Below are positions 16,329-25,668 of a DNA stretch of 64,000 bases, in pieces. Position 1 is the stretch's first letter, and every line of letters begins with the position of its first letter. Source of the DNA: Marinospirillum alkalitolerans (GTDB lineage: Bacteria; Pseudomonadota; Gammaproteobacteria; Pseudomonadales; Halomonadaceae). The notes under the pieces were generated by a model. That model saw only the letters and a list, made by a program, of their open reading frames with translations. It ran no database searches and had not been told where the DNA came from. Location: the NCBI RefSeq assembly GCF_045055655.1, contig NZ_JBANFI010000002.1, positions 248,001 to 312,000 of the forward strand, in the 5' to 3' direction. The translations under genes were made by a program, and so were the position numbers.

Positions 16329-17612
16329 TTAACGGCCTGCTAGCTGCGGTAAGAAGAGGGCGATCTGCGGGAAGGTCATGATCAGCGCGGTGGCCAGCAG
16401 CAGAATCAGCACAAAGGGCGGCGTGCCACGAATCACCTCCCAGTAGGGGCGCTTAAATACCGCAATCGCTGTAAAAATATCACAGCCGAAGGGCGGTGTC
16501 GCAGAGCCGATCGCCACCATCAGGGTGATCAGCACACCCACCAGCACTGGGTCCAGACCGGAACTGGCAATCGCTGGTGCAAAAATGGGTGTCAGCACCA
16601 GAATCACGACGATCGGATCGACAAACATACAGGCAATAAAGAAGGCGATGGCAATCGCAAACAACACCCCAACGGGGCCAGCCTGGTTGATGCCAAAACC
16701 TTCAAGCAGCAGCTGTGGAATCTGGGCAAAGGAGATAATCCACGAAAAGCCATTTCCGACGGCCACCAGAATAAACACCACGGCAGTGATCAAGCCAGTC
16801 GAGCGGGCAATACTGAATAAATCCTTGAACTGCAAGGAGCGAAACACGACAAATTCGAGTAACGCCGCATAGAGCACACAGGCCGCGGCGGCTTCTGTCG
16901 GGCTGAACACCCCACCATAGATCCCACCCACGATAATGATTGGAAAGCCCAGCGGCCAGAGAGCCTGCTGAATGGCCTGCGCTCTTTCTGCCCAAGTTGC
17001 CTTAGGTTCCGTCGGGACCCTGTGTCGCCAGGCGTAATACATGCTGTAGGCCGAAAAAAGCAGCAGAATCAGCAGGCCGGGGCCGATTCCTGCCAAGAAC
17101 AAATCACCTATCGAGGTGCCGGACACCACGCCATAGATAATCATGCCGATACTGGGTGGAATCAAAAACGCAATATCACTGGCATTGATAATCAGCGCCA
17201 GCGTAAAAGAATCCTTATAGCCCGCTTGGAGCATGCGTGGACGCAAGGGTGTGCCTACGGCCACGACGGTTGCCTGCGTCGAGCCTGAGACCGCACCAAA
17301 AAGAGTGCAGGAGGCAGCCGTACTGACAGCCAATCCGCCTTTGATATGACCAATAAAGGCCATCACCAGATTGACCAGACGCTGCGCAGACTGACCACGG
17401 GTCATGATGTCGGCAGCCAGAATAAACATTGGTACGGCAATCAAGGCCGTGGGCCGAATCCCCGCCATCATTTGTTGAATCAGGGTTTCTGTATGCTGCA
17501 GATCACCAAAAACCCACACCAACCCCACCAGACTGCCAACAGCAAGAGGCACCAGCATCGGATAGCCCAGCAACAAAAGCAGCAGCATGGTGATCAACAT
17601 GGCGGTCATCAT
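16329..17612 (-). CDS. dctM: TRAP transporter large permease, DctM family
   Basis: Large membrane subunit (427 residues, about 12 TM segments) of a sodium-driven TRAP transporter for an organic acid. FGAVSGSTQATVVAVG and the repeated PPSIGMIIYGVV/TPPFGCDIF segments are typical of DctM, which carries the transport path. Its start overlaps the dctQ stop by 4 bases, so the order dctP-dctQ-dctM is one operon. Confidence 0.95.
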   Translation of the reverse strand: MMTAMLITMLLLLLLGYPMLVPLAVGSLVGLVWVFGDLQHTETLIQQMMAGIRPTALIAVPMFILAADIMTRGQSAQRLVNLVMAFIGHIKGGLAVSTAASCTLFGAVSGSTQATVVAVGTPLRPRMLQAGYKDSFTLALIINASDIAFLIPPSIGMIIYGVVSGTSIGDLFLAGIGPGLLILLLFSAYSMYYAWRHRVPTEPKATWAERAQAIQQALWPLGFPIIIVGGIYGGVFSPTEAAAACVLYAALLEFVVFRSLQFKDLFSIARSTGLITAVVFILVAVGNGFSWIISFAQIPQLLLEGFGINQAGPVGVLFAIAIAFFIACMFVDPIVVILVLTPIFAPAIASSGLDPVLVGVLITLMVAIGSATPPFGCDIFTAIAVFKRPYWEVIRGTPPFVLILLLATALIMTFPQIALFLPQLAGR

Positions 17613-18184
17613 GATGGCGTGTCCTCACTGGGGGCATAGCGATCCACCACCTTGGTGGACAGATAGGGCTGGCGGCTAAGCAGATTTTTAAGGCCCGTCA
17701 GCAGATATTGCAGTGCTGTGAGTGCAAAGCCTAGCGGGACCCAGAGGTACATCCAATAAACAGGAATACCTGAGACTGGCAACACCCTCCCCGTGCCATA
17801 CACACCCTGCACATAGAGAAAGGCGTAATAACTCAGCATCCATAAGAGCGCTGAAGTCGTCCACGCCATCACCAGCATCAGATAACGCCGCCCCTGCGTA
17901 GGCAAGAGATCATAAAAAGCCGACATACGAATATGTCGGCCCTCGCGTGCGGCATAACCTATTCCGGCAAAGGTCACCAAGACGATCAAGATCCGATTGA
18001 CCTCTTCGGCAAAGTGTAGACTTTCACCCAACGCGAAGCGGCCGATGACATTGGCCATAGTGTTGATGGCCATCAACAGAATAGCTGCGACCAGCACACT
18101 GGATTCAATGCGACTGATCAACCGACCCAGCGCATCGGTCACACGCTGGATCGGTTGCAACCAGGTCGGTTTTTGGCGCGTCAT
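17609..18184 (-). CDS. dctQ: TRAP transporter small permease, DctQ family
   Basis: Small membrane subunit (191 residues) with four predicted TM helices; the EEVNRILIVLVTFAGIGYAAREG region with HIRMSAFYDLLP is characteristic of DctQ. It is coupled to dctM by a 4-base overlap and follows dctP by 8 bases. Confidence 0.93.
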   Translation of the reverse strand: MTRQKPTWLQPIQRVTDALGRLISRIESSVLVAAILLMAINTMANVIGRFALGESLHFAEEVNRILIVLVTFAGIGYAAREGRHIRMSAFYDLLPTQGRRYLMLVMAWTTSALLWMLSYYAFLYVQGVYGTGRVLPVSGIPVYWMYLWVPLGFALTALQYLLTGLKNLLSRQPYLSTKVVDRYAPSEDTPS

Positions 18185-18192
18185 GCTGCTGG

Positions 18193-19227
18193 TTACTCTT
18201 TGCGTACGGCGTCAAGATCCGCCTTAAACTGCTCCAGCAACGCCGCACCACGCTCTCCGGTCATTTCGATAAAGCGGGCTTCTACCTGTGGGGCACGATC
18301 ACGAAAAGCTTGGCGCTCTTCTTCAGTTAAACGTGTCACGGTGACCTGATCACTGGATTCCAGAATGCGCTCCAGCATGGCATCGCTCAAACCAGGCACA
18401 TATTCAGTGATGTAGTCAAAAGCATAGGCAGTGGCATCGCGCACCAGCTGCTGATCTTCTGCGCTCAGACCATTGAAGAAGTCCTGATTCGCCATCAAGG
18501 CTGTAGTGAACTGGCCATGGCCGGTAAAGATCAGGTTGGGTGAAACCTCATACAATGCACCGGATTGAATCCAGAAGATCGGGTTTTCCTGACCTTGCAG
18601 AATATTGGTTTGCAAGCCGCCATAGACTTCACCCCAGGGCAGTGGGGTCGGTGTCGCGCCAAAGGCACGATAGGTTTCTGTTAGCAAGGGATTCGGCATG
18701 GTACGAATGTTCTTGCCACGAAAATCCTCAGGGCTGCGCACTGGCGTATCTGCCGTCACCACCATCTCGCCTTCTGGATACATGGTGAGCAGCTCTAAGC
18801 CTTGCTCTGCATAAAGCGCAGGAAACAGCTCGTTGATCGCGCGGCTAGTGCGAAAGAACTCGACCATCTGCTGGTCATCAACAGGCAGGAGATAAGGAAT
18901 AAAGAAAATCTGGGCCTCGGGTATCAAGGCACCGGTAAAGCCAGGAGATTGGTTCACAAAATTCAGGATACCGGCCTGCGTCTGCTCCATAATATCTTCT
19001 GATTCACCAAGATCACCAAAACGGAAAATCTGCACCTGATGCTCTGAGTGGGTCTCGATATACTCGCGGAATTTTTGTGCAAACACATCCTGTACATCGC
19101 CTTCAAATTCTTCATGGGCATAACGCCACTGCTGTCCTTGGGTGCTGGCTTCTTCGCTGCTACAGGCGACAAGCCCAGTCAGAAACGCGCCAGCGACCCC
19201 TGCGGCAAGAAGTTTTTTCAGTTGCAT
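18193..19227 (-). CDS. dctP: TRAP transporter substrate-binding protein, DctP family, lipoprotein form
   Basis: Extracytoplasmic solute receptor (344 residues). Unusually for a Gram-negative DctP it has a lipobox, LVAC at about residues 19-22, suggesting a membrane-anchored receptor. The DctP fold is seen in GEVYGGLQTNILQGQENP near residue 200 and the conserved arginine region FRGKNIRTMPNP near 169, which usually binds a carboxylate. AGAGGGA precedes the ATG. The substrate is unknown. Confidence 0.92.
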   Translation of the reverse strand: MQLKKLLAAGVAGAFLTGLVACSSEEASTQGQQWRYAHEEFEGDVQDVFAQKFREYIETHSEHQVQIFRFGDLGESEDIMEQTQAGILNFVNQSPGFTGALIPEAQIFFIPYLLPVDDQQMVEFFRTSRAINELFPALYAEQGLELLTMYPEGEMVVTADTPVRSPEDFRGKNIRTMPNPLLTETYRAFGATPTPLPWGEVYGGLQTNILQGQENPIFWIQSGALYEVSPNLIFTGHGQFTTALMANQDFFNGLSAEDQQLVRDATAYAFDYITEYVPGLSDAMLERILESSDQVTVTRLTEEERQAFRDRAPQVEARFIEMTGERGAALLEQFKADLDAVRKE

Positions 19228-19472
19228 GGTTTTCCCTCTTCACTTAGTGAAATCTGTGGATCAGTCCACCTGCCTCTCTTATCCACCCTCTTTTAGGCTG
19301 GGCATCGGCTCAATAAGTCGTCAGACTGGCCGAATAGATCGACGCGCATCACAGGTTCTAGCGGATCGCGCGGTAGGAGAGCGCAGGCTCAGCCCACAAG
19401 AATGGCAAAGCAGCTTATAGATGGCAAGCTTTATGATAAAAAAATATTATCAATCATCGAGAGAGGCAGTGA
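19228..19472. promoter_or_regulatory. Divergent region between dctP and dtd
   Basis: A gene-free 245-base stretch that should hold the dctPQM and dtd promoters. Two small palindromes lie in the dctP leader: TTCAC-TTA-GTGAA (about 19239-19251) and GTGGA-TCAG-TCCAC (19256-19269), which could be operator sites. No other feature is visible. Confidence 0.3.
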
Positions 19473-19910
19473 ATGAAAGCGCTGATTCAACGCGTTAGTC
19501 AGGCCAGTGTGACCATTGAAGGTGTCGAAAAAGGTGCCATTACTCAGGGGCTGGTGGTCTTTCTGGGCATTGAGAAAACCGACACCCCGGCCATTGCACA
19601 AAAGCTGCTCAATCGCTTGATTGACTATCGCATCTTTAGTGATCAAGAGGGTAAAATGAACTTGAGCCTGCGTGATATTCACGGTGGGCTGCTGATCATT
19701 TCTCAATTCACTCTCGCGGCAGAAACGCGCAAAGGACTTCGTCCGAGTTTTTCGAGCGCCGCCCCCCCTGAGCCAGCAAAAAACCTCTATACTTTTTTTG
19801 TTGAACAGGCGCAGCAGCAGCTGGATCAGGTTGCCCAAGGGGAGTTTGCCGCCGATATGCAAGTACAGCTGATCAACGACGGGCCAGTGACCTTTTTGCT
19901 TGAGGCCTAG
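19473..19910 (+). CDS. dtd: D-aminoacyl-tRNA deacylase
   Basis: Cytoplasmic proofreading enzyme that removes D-amino acids, and misattached glycine, from tRNA. The SQFTL motif (about residue 77) and the Gly-cisPro motif NDGPVTF (about 136) are both present, and the 145-residue length is exact for the family. A terminator follows. Confidence 0.96.
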   Translation: MKALIQRVSQASVTIEGVEKGAITQGLVVFLGIEKTDTPAIAQKLLNRLIDYRIFSDQEGKMNLSLRDIHGGLLIISQFTLAAETRKGLRPSFSSAAPPEPAKNLYTFFVEQAQQQLDQVAQGEFAADMQVQLINDGPVTFLLEA

Positions 19911-19921
19911 GCGCAGTCATC

Positions 19922-19946
19922 ACCTTGCTGATGCAAGGTTTTTTTA
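19922..19946 (+). terminator. Terminator after dtd
   Basis: ACCTTGC-TGAT-GCAAGGT followed by eight T residues is a textbook intrinsic terminator. Confidence 0.92.
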
Positions 19947-19959
19947 AGGAGTAGCGAGC

Positions 19960-20736
19960 TTGAGTCAATCGAAATCCAAACCTGTTGCCCTAATTACAGG
20001 CGGTGCACAAGGTCTCGGCCGTGCCATCAGCGGGGCCTTATTGCAACAAGGATGGCAGGTCATGATCGCAGACCTAGATGGAGAGGCAGGCACTGAATGC
20101 CTGCATCTGTTTGATCATCTAGGTCCGGTGGCTTTTGAGGCAGTGGATGTGGCTCAGGAAGCCCAAGTCAAAGCCTTGATGCAGACCACTGCAGAACGCT
20201 TGGGGCAGGTACAGCTGCTTGTCAATTGTGCGGGTATCAGCAACCCTTTTAGCGGTGCGCTGGAGGATCTCGATCTGGCCACCTGGCAGCGCTATATTGA
20301 TGTCAACCTGACGGGCACCTTCCTCTGCGTCAAGCATGCAGCGCCGATGCTGCGCGCCACACGGGGCAGCATCATCAATCTGGCATCAACACGCGCGCTC
20401 CAATCAGAACCAGATACCGAAGCCTATTCCGCCAGCAAGGGCGGTGTCGTCTCCCTCACGCATGCCTTAGCGATCAGCCTTGGCCCCGAGGTACGCGTGA
20501 ATGCAATCAGTCCGGGCTGGATCGAGGTCGGCGAATGGCAAAAATCCAGCTCACGCTATCAGCCCTTCCACTCCCAAGAAGATCATGAGCAGCATCCTGT
20601 TGGCCGTATCGGCAAGCCAGATGATGTGGCTGGCTTGGTACTCTGGCTGGCCTCAGATCTGGCGAGTTTTGTCACTGGGCAAAACTTTGTGCTCGATGGT
20701 GGGATGACACGCAAGATGATCTATCAGGCCGACTAG
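19960..20736 (+). CDS. Short-chain dehydrogenase/reductase (SDR)
   Basis: NAD(P)-dependent oxidoreductase of 258 residues, substrate unknown. The nucleotide motif TGGAQGLGRA is at residues 12-21, NCAGIS near 91, the catalytic serine in NLASTRA near 143 and YSASKGG (Tyr and Lys) near 156. Translation starts at TTG 19960 with AAGGAG eight bases upstream. Flanked by terminators on both sides, so it is a single-gene transcript. A 3-oxoacyl reductase-like or sugar dehydrogenase role is possible. Confidence 0.88.
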   Translation: MSQSKSKPVALITGGAQGLGRAISGALLQQGWQVMIADLDGEAGTECLHLFDHLGPVAFEAVDVAQEAQVKALMQTTAERLGQVQLLVNCAGISNPFSGALEDLDLATWQRYIDVNLTGTFLCVKHAAPMLRATRGSIINLASTRALQSEPDTEAYSASKGGVVSLTHALAISLGPEVRVNAISPGWIEVGEWQKSSSRYQPFHSQEDHEQHPVGRIGKPDDVAGLVLWLASDLASFVTGQNFVLDGGMTRKMIYQAD

Positions 20737-20765
20737 CCACCGCATTAGGGACAAATCGATCCAAT

Positions 20766-20801
20766 AAAAAAACGCGGCTACCAAGGCAGTCGCGTTTTTT
20801 T
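20766..20801. terminator. Bidirectional terminator between the SDR gene and the FKBP gene
   Basis: AAAAAACGCGGCT and AGTCGCGTTTTTT form an A/T-flanked hairpin around ACCAAGGC between two convergent genes. Confidence 0.85.
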
Positions 20802-20850
20802 ATCCTCGCTCACTCAGCCATCAGAGGCTGACCAAGACCAGACTCAGGGT

Positions 20851-21552
20851 TTAGCGGGCGATATCGAGCAGCTCAACCTTAAACACCAGCGCTTCATTCG
20901 GGCCAATCGCGCCACCGGCACCATTGCTGCCATAAGCCAGTTCAGCTGGGATATAAATCATCCACTCGCTACCGACAGGCATCAGTTGTAGCGCTTCCTG
21001 CCAACCCTGAATCACTTGATTCACACGGAAGCTGGCGGGCTGGTTACGGGCATAGGAGCTATCAAACACCTCGCCATTCACCAGACGGCCTTCATAGTGG
21101 ACCTGCACCTGATCGGTCGCGCTAGGACGGGCACCCTCCCCTGCACGCACCACTTCATACTGCAAGCCACTGTCGAGAGTTTGAACGCCATCACGCTGCG
21201 CATTTTCAGCCAGATAAGCTTGTCCACGCTCGAGGTTCGTCTGTGCTACCTGCTGATGACGCGCCATAGATTCTTCCATCAAGCGCTCTTGCAGTGCATT
21301 GATGATTTCACCTATCTGCTCATCATTCAGACGTGGGGTATTGCCAGCATAGATATCTTGCAGCGCCAGCGTAAAGCTCTCGATATCCAATTGATCGATA
21401 TCTTCATGCAACTGACGACCCACCATCACACCCAAGCTATAACCCGTACGGGCTTCTTCCGTGTTCAGCTCATTGGCCATGACCTGAGTGGCCGTTAAGC
21501 TTGTCAAGGTGAGGCCTGCGGCCAAAGCCCATTGCCCTAAGGGTTTCAACAT
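20851..21552 (-). CDS. FKBP-type peptidyl-prolyl cis-trans isomerase (FklB/Mip type)
   Basis: Periplasmic prolyl isomerase and chaperone. A signal peptide ending VMA precedes an alpha-helical dimerisation domain (about 30-120) and a C-terminal FKBP domain with VQVHYEGRLVNGEVFDSS, QVIQGWQEALQLM and AYGSNG. The ATG at 21552 is preferred over one 48 bases upstream: GAAGGAG sits just before it and the signal peptide begins there. Resembles Mip/FkpA. Confidence 0.92.
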   Translation of the reverse strand: MLKPLGQWALAAGLTLTSLTATQVMANELNTEEARTGYSLGVMVGRQLHEDIDQLDIESFTLALQDIYAGNTPRLNDEQIGEIINALQERLMEESMARHQQVAQTNLERGQAYLAENAQRDGVQTLDSGLQYEVVRAGEGARPSATDQVQVHYEGRLVNGEVFDSSYARNQPASFRVNQVIQGWQEALQLMPVGSEWMIYIPAELAYGSNGAGGAIGPNEALVFKVELLDIAR

Positions 21553-21653
21553 ACCAACTCCTTCATTCATTGTGACATGAACCAGCGCCATCAGGCACAC
21601 CGGCTTGTATTACCTTTCTAGTGTCTCTATTGGAGCACTGAAATTCAATAAGT

Positions 21654-22274
21654 TCACTGATCCATTTGGCCTTTTTTATCTTCCAAGGACGCTGCCACCA
21701 AGGGTCTGGCGATCACATCAGCCCGCGCCTGCACGCGCGCGATCACTTGCGCGGCCACTTCTTCGGCCTCAGATTCATCCAGATAAAGAGTCAGCAAGGT
21801 CAACAAGGCCGCCACATTCAGGGTCTGGGCATCATCAAAGCACTCGATCAGATTGGCGATCAAGGCCGCCTGCGGCTCTTCACACACCACGAGACCCTGA
21901 CGCTGCTGATAGTAGTAGTAAAGAATCGCCTGCTCCTGCTGCTCAGAGTATTCCTCTGCCTTTAACAGATGCTCACGCATCCGATGCAGCGGGCCATGTT
22001 CATGACGATCACCGCGTGCGGCCAGAGTTTTTAACTGACGACGTTGCAAGCGCAGACTTTGGGTAAAATCCTGATTCCAGTTATGGAACTGACGAAAGGC
22101 CTGCTGCCAATCGGGTGCCAAACGCAGTTTCTGTCTGGAGCTCCACAAGGCAAACAACAGCAGGTTGATATTCGCGCCCGATTCATCCTGCAAGGTCAGA
22201 CACGCCTCTTCGAAGCGTTGGACCTGATAGAGTCCCAGCGAAAAACGCCAGAAAGGGTTATCATGCAGCAGCAT
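21654..22274 (-). CDS. TIGR02444 (DUF2390) family protein
   Basis: Cytoplasmic protein of 206 residues. Its start, with PFWRFSLGLYQ followed by the FEEACLTLQDESGANINLLL segment, is the signature of TIGR02444, a family without a known activity. In gammaproteobacteria it commonly neighbours yheS, as here where the two are divergent and 38 bases apart. The C-terminal part is longer than the core family. Confidence 0.8.
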   Translation of the reverse strand: MLLHDNPFWRFSLGLYQVQRFEEACLTLQDESGANINLLLFALWSSRQKLRLAPDWQQAFRQFHNWNQDFTQSLRLQRRQLKTLAARGDRHEHGPLHRMREHLLKAEEYSEQQEQAILYYYYQQRQGLVVCEEPQAALIANLIECFDDAQTLNVAALLTLLTLYLDESEAEEVAAQVIARVQARADVIARPLVAASLEDKKGQMDQ

Positions 22275-22312
22275 TTTTTTGATCCTTTTTTGTTGCCCCA
22301 GGAGCCAGAACC

Positions 22313-24271
22313 ATGATTTCTCTCAATCAGCTCACACTCAGACGTGGTGCCTTATGCCTGCTGGATCAGGCCAGCGTCAGCCTGCATACAGGCTGGAAAG
22401 TGGGGCTGACCGGAGCCAATGGAGCTGGCAAGTCATCGCTGTTTCAGCTTTTGCTCGGCCAACTTACTCCAGATGCCGGCGAGCTGCAAATGTCTGGCTA
22501 TCAAGCGATGGCCCATATGGCGCAAGAGGTCGATGCGCGCCAACGGAGTGCTCTCGATTATGTGCTCGATGGCCACCAAGCTCTGCGTCGGGTCGAGGCA
22601 GGTTTGATCGAAGCTGAAGCGCAGGATGATCATCAACGGCTGGCCGAGCTACACGGCGAATATGATCTGCTGCAAGGCTATAGCAAGGTGGCTGAGGCGG
22701 AGCAGCTACTGGCTGGCTTGGGCTTTGCTCAGGAGAGCTTTCATCGTCCGGTCAGTGACTTCTCCGGTGGCTGGCGTATTCGTTTGAATCTGGCACAAAC
22801 CCTGTTTATGCCCTCGGATCTGCTCCTGCTGGATGAGCCAACCAACCACTTGGATCTGGATGCAACCCTCTGGTTAGAAGGCTTTTTGAAGGCCTACAGC
22901 GGCACGCTGATTCTGATCTCTCATGACCGAGACTTTCTCGATAGCGTGATCACCCATCTGCTGCATGTTGAGCACAAAAAGCTCAACCTCTATAAAGGCG
23001 GCTATAGCGATTTTGAGCGCCAGCGGGCCGAGCGTCTGGCGCAACAACAGGCGCAGTATGATAAGCAGCAGCGTGATATTGCCCATATGGAAAATTTTAT
23101 TCGCCGCTTTAAAGCTAAGGCCAGCAAAGCCAAACAGGCGCAGAGCCGTGTCAAAGCGCTCGAAAGAATGGAGAAACTGCTGCCCGCGCATCTGGATTCA
23201 CCCTTTGAGTTCAGCTTTCCGGTTGCAGAGCAGATGTCCGATCCACTGGTGGTGCTGCGTGAGGCGCAGCTCGGCTATGCGCAGCAGCCCGTCTTAACCA
23301 ACGTCGGCTTCACGCTACATCCTGATCAACGTATCGGCCTGCTAGGACCCAATGGCGCGGGCAAATCAACGCTGATCAAAAGTCTGGTCGGTGATCTGCC
23401 CCTCGTACAAGGCACCCGCGTGGTCGGCGAGCACCTCAAGATTGGCTACTTTGCTCAGCATCAGCTAGAAGCGCTGGATATCCATGCCTCACCCCTGCTC
23501 CATCTACAACGCCTTGCCCCGCAAGAGCGCGAACTGACGCTGCGTAAGTTCCTCGGCGGCTTTGGTTTTCAGGGGGATGAAGCCTTGGCGAGCATCCAGC
23601 GTTTCTCTGGCGGCGAGAAGGCGCGTTTGGCCTTGGCAATCATTGCGTGGCAAAGACCCAACCTGCTGCTGCTTGATGAACCCACCAACCATTTGGATCT
23701 GGATATGCGTCATGCCTTGACGCTTGCACTCCAAGCCTTTGAGGGGGCGGTGCTTGTCGTATCGCATGATCGCCATCTGCTCAAACATTGTGTGGACGAC
23801 TACTGGCTGGTTGCTGAAGGGCGTGTCGCGCCGTTTGATGGCCTGTTAGAAGACTATGCCCAGTGGTTGAAGCAATATCAGCTGGCGCAGAAAAAAGGCA
23901 AGACGACCTCGGCTGAGCCTTCACCCAGCGAGCCTTCAGCCACAACCCAGATCGTGGATAGCACACCCAGTACGACGGGCAATAAAAAACTTGATCGCCA
24001 AGAAGCGGCCAAAAAGCGTGCCCAGCTGCAACCGCTGAAGAAAAAAATCCATCAATTAGAAGACAGGATGGAGCAACAGCGCCAACAGCTGGCTCAGATA
24101 GAAGAGCAGCTTGGAGATGCTGAGCTGTATCAAAATCCGCAAAAACGTGATGCCCTGCAGACTCTACTCAAACAGCAAAGCCAGCACAAGCAAACGCTGG
24201 AAGAGCAGGAAATGCAGTGGTTAGAACTCAGCGAAGAGCTGGAAGCGCTGACCCTGGCTCTTGGTCTGTAA
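22313..24271 (+). CDS. yheS: ABC-F ATPase, YheS family
   Basis: Soluble duplicated ATPase of 652 residues that acts on the ribosome. First domain: Walker A GANGAGKSS (near 40), signature DFSGGWRIRLN, Walker B LLLLDEPTNHLDLD. Second domain: GPNGAGKST (near 345), RFSGGEKARL and a second DEPTNHLDLD. A linker rich in basic residues and a C-terminal coiled coil (about 560-640) are typical of YheS. No TM segments. Flanked downstream by a terminator. Confidence 0.95.
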   Translation: MISLNQLTLRRGALCLLDQASVSLHTGWKVGLTGANGAGKSSLFQLLLGQLTPDAGELQMSGYQAMAHMAQEVDARQRSALDYVLDGHQALRRVEAGLIEAEAQDDHQRLAELHGEYDLLQGYSKVAEAEQLLAGLGFAQESFHRPVSDFSGGWRIRLNLAQTLFMPSDLLLLDEPTNHLDLDATLWLEGFLKAYSGTLILISHDRDFLDSVITHLLHVEHKKLNLYKGGYSDFERQRAERLAQQQAQYDKQQRDIAHMENFIRRFKAKASKAKQAQSRVKALERMEKLLPAHLDSPFEFSFPVAEQMSDPLVVLREAQLGYAQQPVLTNVGFTLHPDQRIGLLGPNGAGKSTLIKSLVGDLPLVQGTRVVGEHLKIGYFAQHQLEALDIHASPLLHLQRLAPQERELTLRKFLGGFGFQGDEALASIQRFSGGEKARLALAIIAWQRPNLLLLDEPTNHLDLDMRHALTLALQAFEGAVLVVSHDRHLLKHCVDDYWLVAEGRVAPFDGLLEDYAQWLKQYQLAQKKGKTTSAEPSPSEPSATTQIVDSTPSTTGNKKLDRQEAAKKRAQLQPLKKKIHQLEDRMEQQRQQLAQIEEQLGDAELYQNPQKRDALQTLLKQQSQHKQTLEEQEMQWLELSEELEALTLALGL

Positions 24272-24318
24272 ATCGGGGGCTTTCAGTCAGGCGCCTGAGT
24301 CTCTTCAAAATCAAGCAT

Positions 24319-24360
24319 AAAAAAAGCGGCCCTGCCAACCCGAGGCAAAGCCGCTTTTTT
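24319..24360. terminator. Bidirectional terminator between yheS and dnaJ
   Basis: AAAAAAGCGGC and GCCGCTTTTTT form an 11-bp stem, with a further CCTGCC/GAGGC helix possible inside the loop, between convergent genes. Confidence 0.88.
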
Positions 24361-24417
24361 GCAAGGTGACAGATCAAAGCATCGACCTGAAACCCAAGCG
24401 GATCTCAGCACAGCAAC

Positions 24418-25548
24418 TTAGGGCTTCATGTCTTCAAAGAACTTTTTCACACCATCAAACCAGTTGTTCTTTTTGGGAGAGTGCTTCTCGCCACTGGTAT
24501 CTTCATGGAAGCGACGCAGTAAATCTTTTTGCGCCTCAGAAAGATTGACCGGTGTTTCCAGCACCACACGGCACAAGAGATCACCCGTCATGCCGCCACG
24601 CACGGGTTTGACACCCTTACCGCGCAAGCGAAAGAGCTTGCCTGTTTGCGTCTCCGCTGGAATCTTGAGCTTCACGCGGCCTTCCAGCGTTGGGACTTCC
24701 AGCTCACCGCCTAGTGTGGCATCCACAAAACTGACGGGGACTTCGCAGTAAAGATCCGCACCCTCTCGCTCAAAAATCGGATGGGGACGCACGTTGATCT
24801 GCACATAGAGATCGCCCGTTCCGCCACCAAGACGTCCGGCTTCACCCTCGCCTGAAAGACGAATCCGATCTCCGGTATCCACACCAGCGGGGATTTTGAC
24901 TTCAAGAGTTTTGGTCTTCTGCACTCGACCTTCACCATGACAGCTCTTACAAGGGTTACGAATCACCTTGCCAGAGCCGTGACAGCGTGGACAGGTCTGC
25001 TGGATCGCGAAGAAGCCCTGCTGCATCCGCACCTGCCCCATGCCATTACAGGTCGAACAGGTTTCGGCTTGGCCATCTTCTGAGCCAGTGCCGTGACAGG
25101 CATCACACTCATCCAAAGTGGGCACCTTGATTTTCACGCTGGTGCCTTTGACGGCATCTTCTAAATCCAGATCCAGCTGGTAGCGTAGATCCGCACCACG
25201 CTGAGCACCACTGCGACCGCCTCGGCCACCACCGCCGCCAAAGATATCGCCAAACATATCGCCAAAGATGTCGCCAAAACCGGCACCACCTTGGAAGCCA
25301 CCGCCACCACCGCCCATTTGCGGATCCACACCAGCATGCCCAAAGCGATCATAGGCTGCACGCTTATCGGCATCGGCTAGCACTTCATAGGCTTCGGTCG
25401 CTTCTTTGAATTTTTCGACTGACTCAGGGTCGTCTGAATTGCGATCCGGGTGGTATTTCATCGCCAAGCGACGGTAGGCTTTTTTGATCGCCTTCTCATC
25501 GGCGTCGCGTTCGACCCCCAGGATTTCGTAATAATCACGTTTTGCCAT
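24418..25548 (-). CDS. dnaJ: Molecular chaperone DnaJ
   Basis: Co-chaperone that delivers substrates to DnaK. The J domain (1-70) contains the HPD tripeptide in YHPDRNSDD, followed by a glycine/phenylalanine-rich region (75-115) and four zinc-binding repeats CDACHGTG, CSTCNGMG, CPRCHGSG and CKSCHGEG. The 376-residue length is standard. Located 120 bases after dnaK on the same strand. Confidence 0.98.
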   Translation of the reverse strand: MAKRDYYEILGVERDADEKAIKKAYRRLAMKYHPDRNSDDPESVEKFKEATEAYEVLADADKRAAYDRFGHAGVDPQMGGGGGGFQGGAGFGDIFGDMFGDIFGGGGGRGGRSGAQRGADLRYQLDLDLEDAVKGTSVKIKVPTLDECDACHGTGSEDGQAETCSTCNGMGQVRMQQGFFAIQQTCPRCHGSGKVIRNPCKSCHGEGRVQKTKTLEVKIPAGVDTGDRIRLSGEGEAGRLGGGTGDLYVQINVRPHPIFEREGADLYCEVPVSFVDATLGGELEVPTLEGRVKLKIPAETQTGKLFRLRGKGVKPVRGGMTGDLLCRVVLETPVNLSEAQKDLLRRFHEDTSGEKHSPKKNNWFDGVKKFFEDMKP

Positions 25549-25668
25549 GGTTTCTCGTCACCGCTTTTGCCACCCGTTACAGAAAAACCAACGCGGGAAC
25601 TGGCCCGCGTTGGCATCAGGCGCAAGCCGCTGCTCGCGCACTGTGTGGGTGTAGAGTTAAATGGGTGC

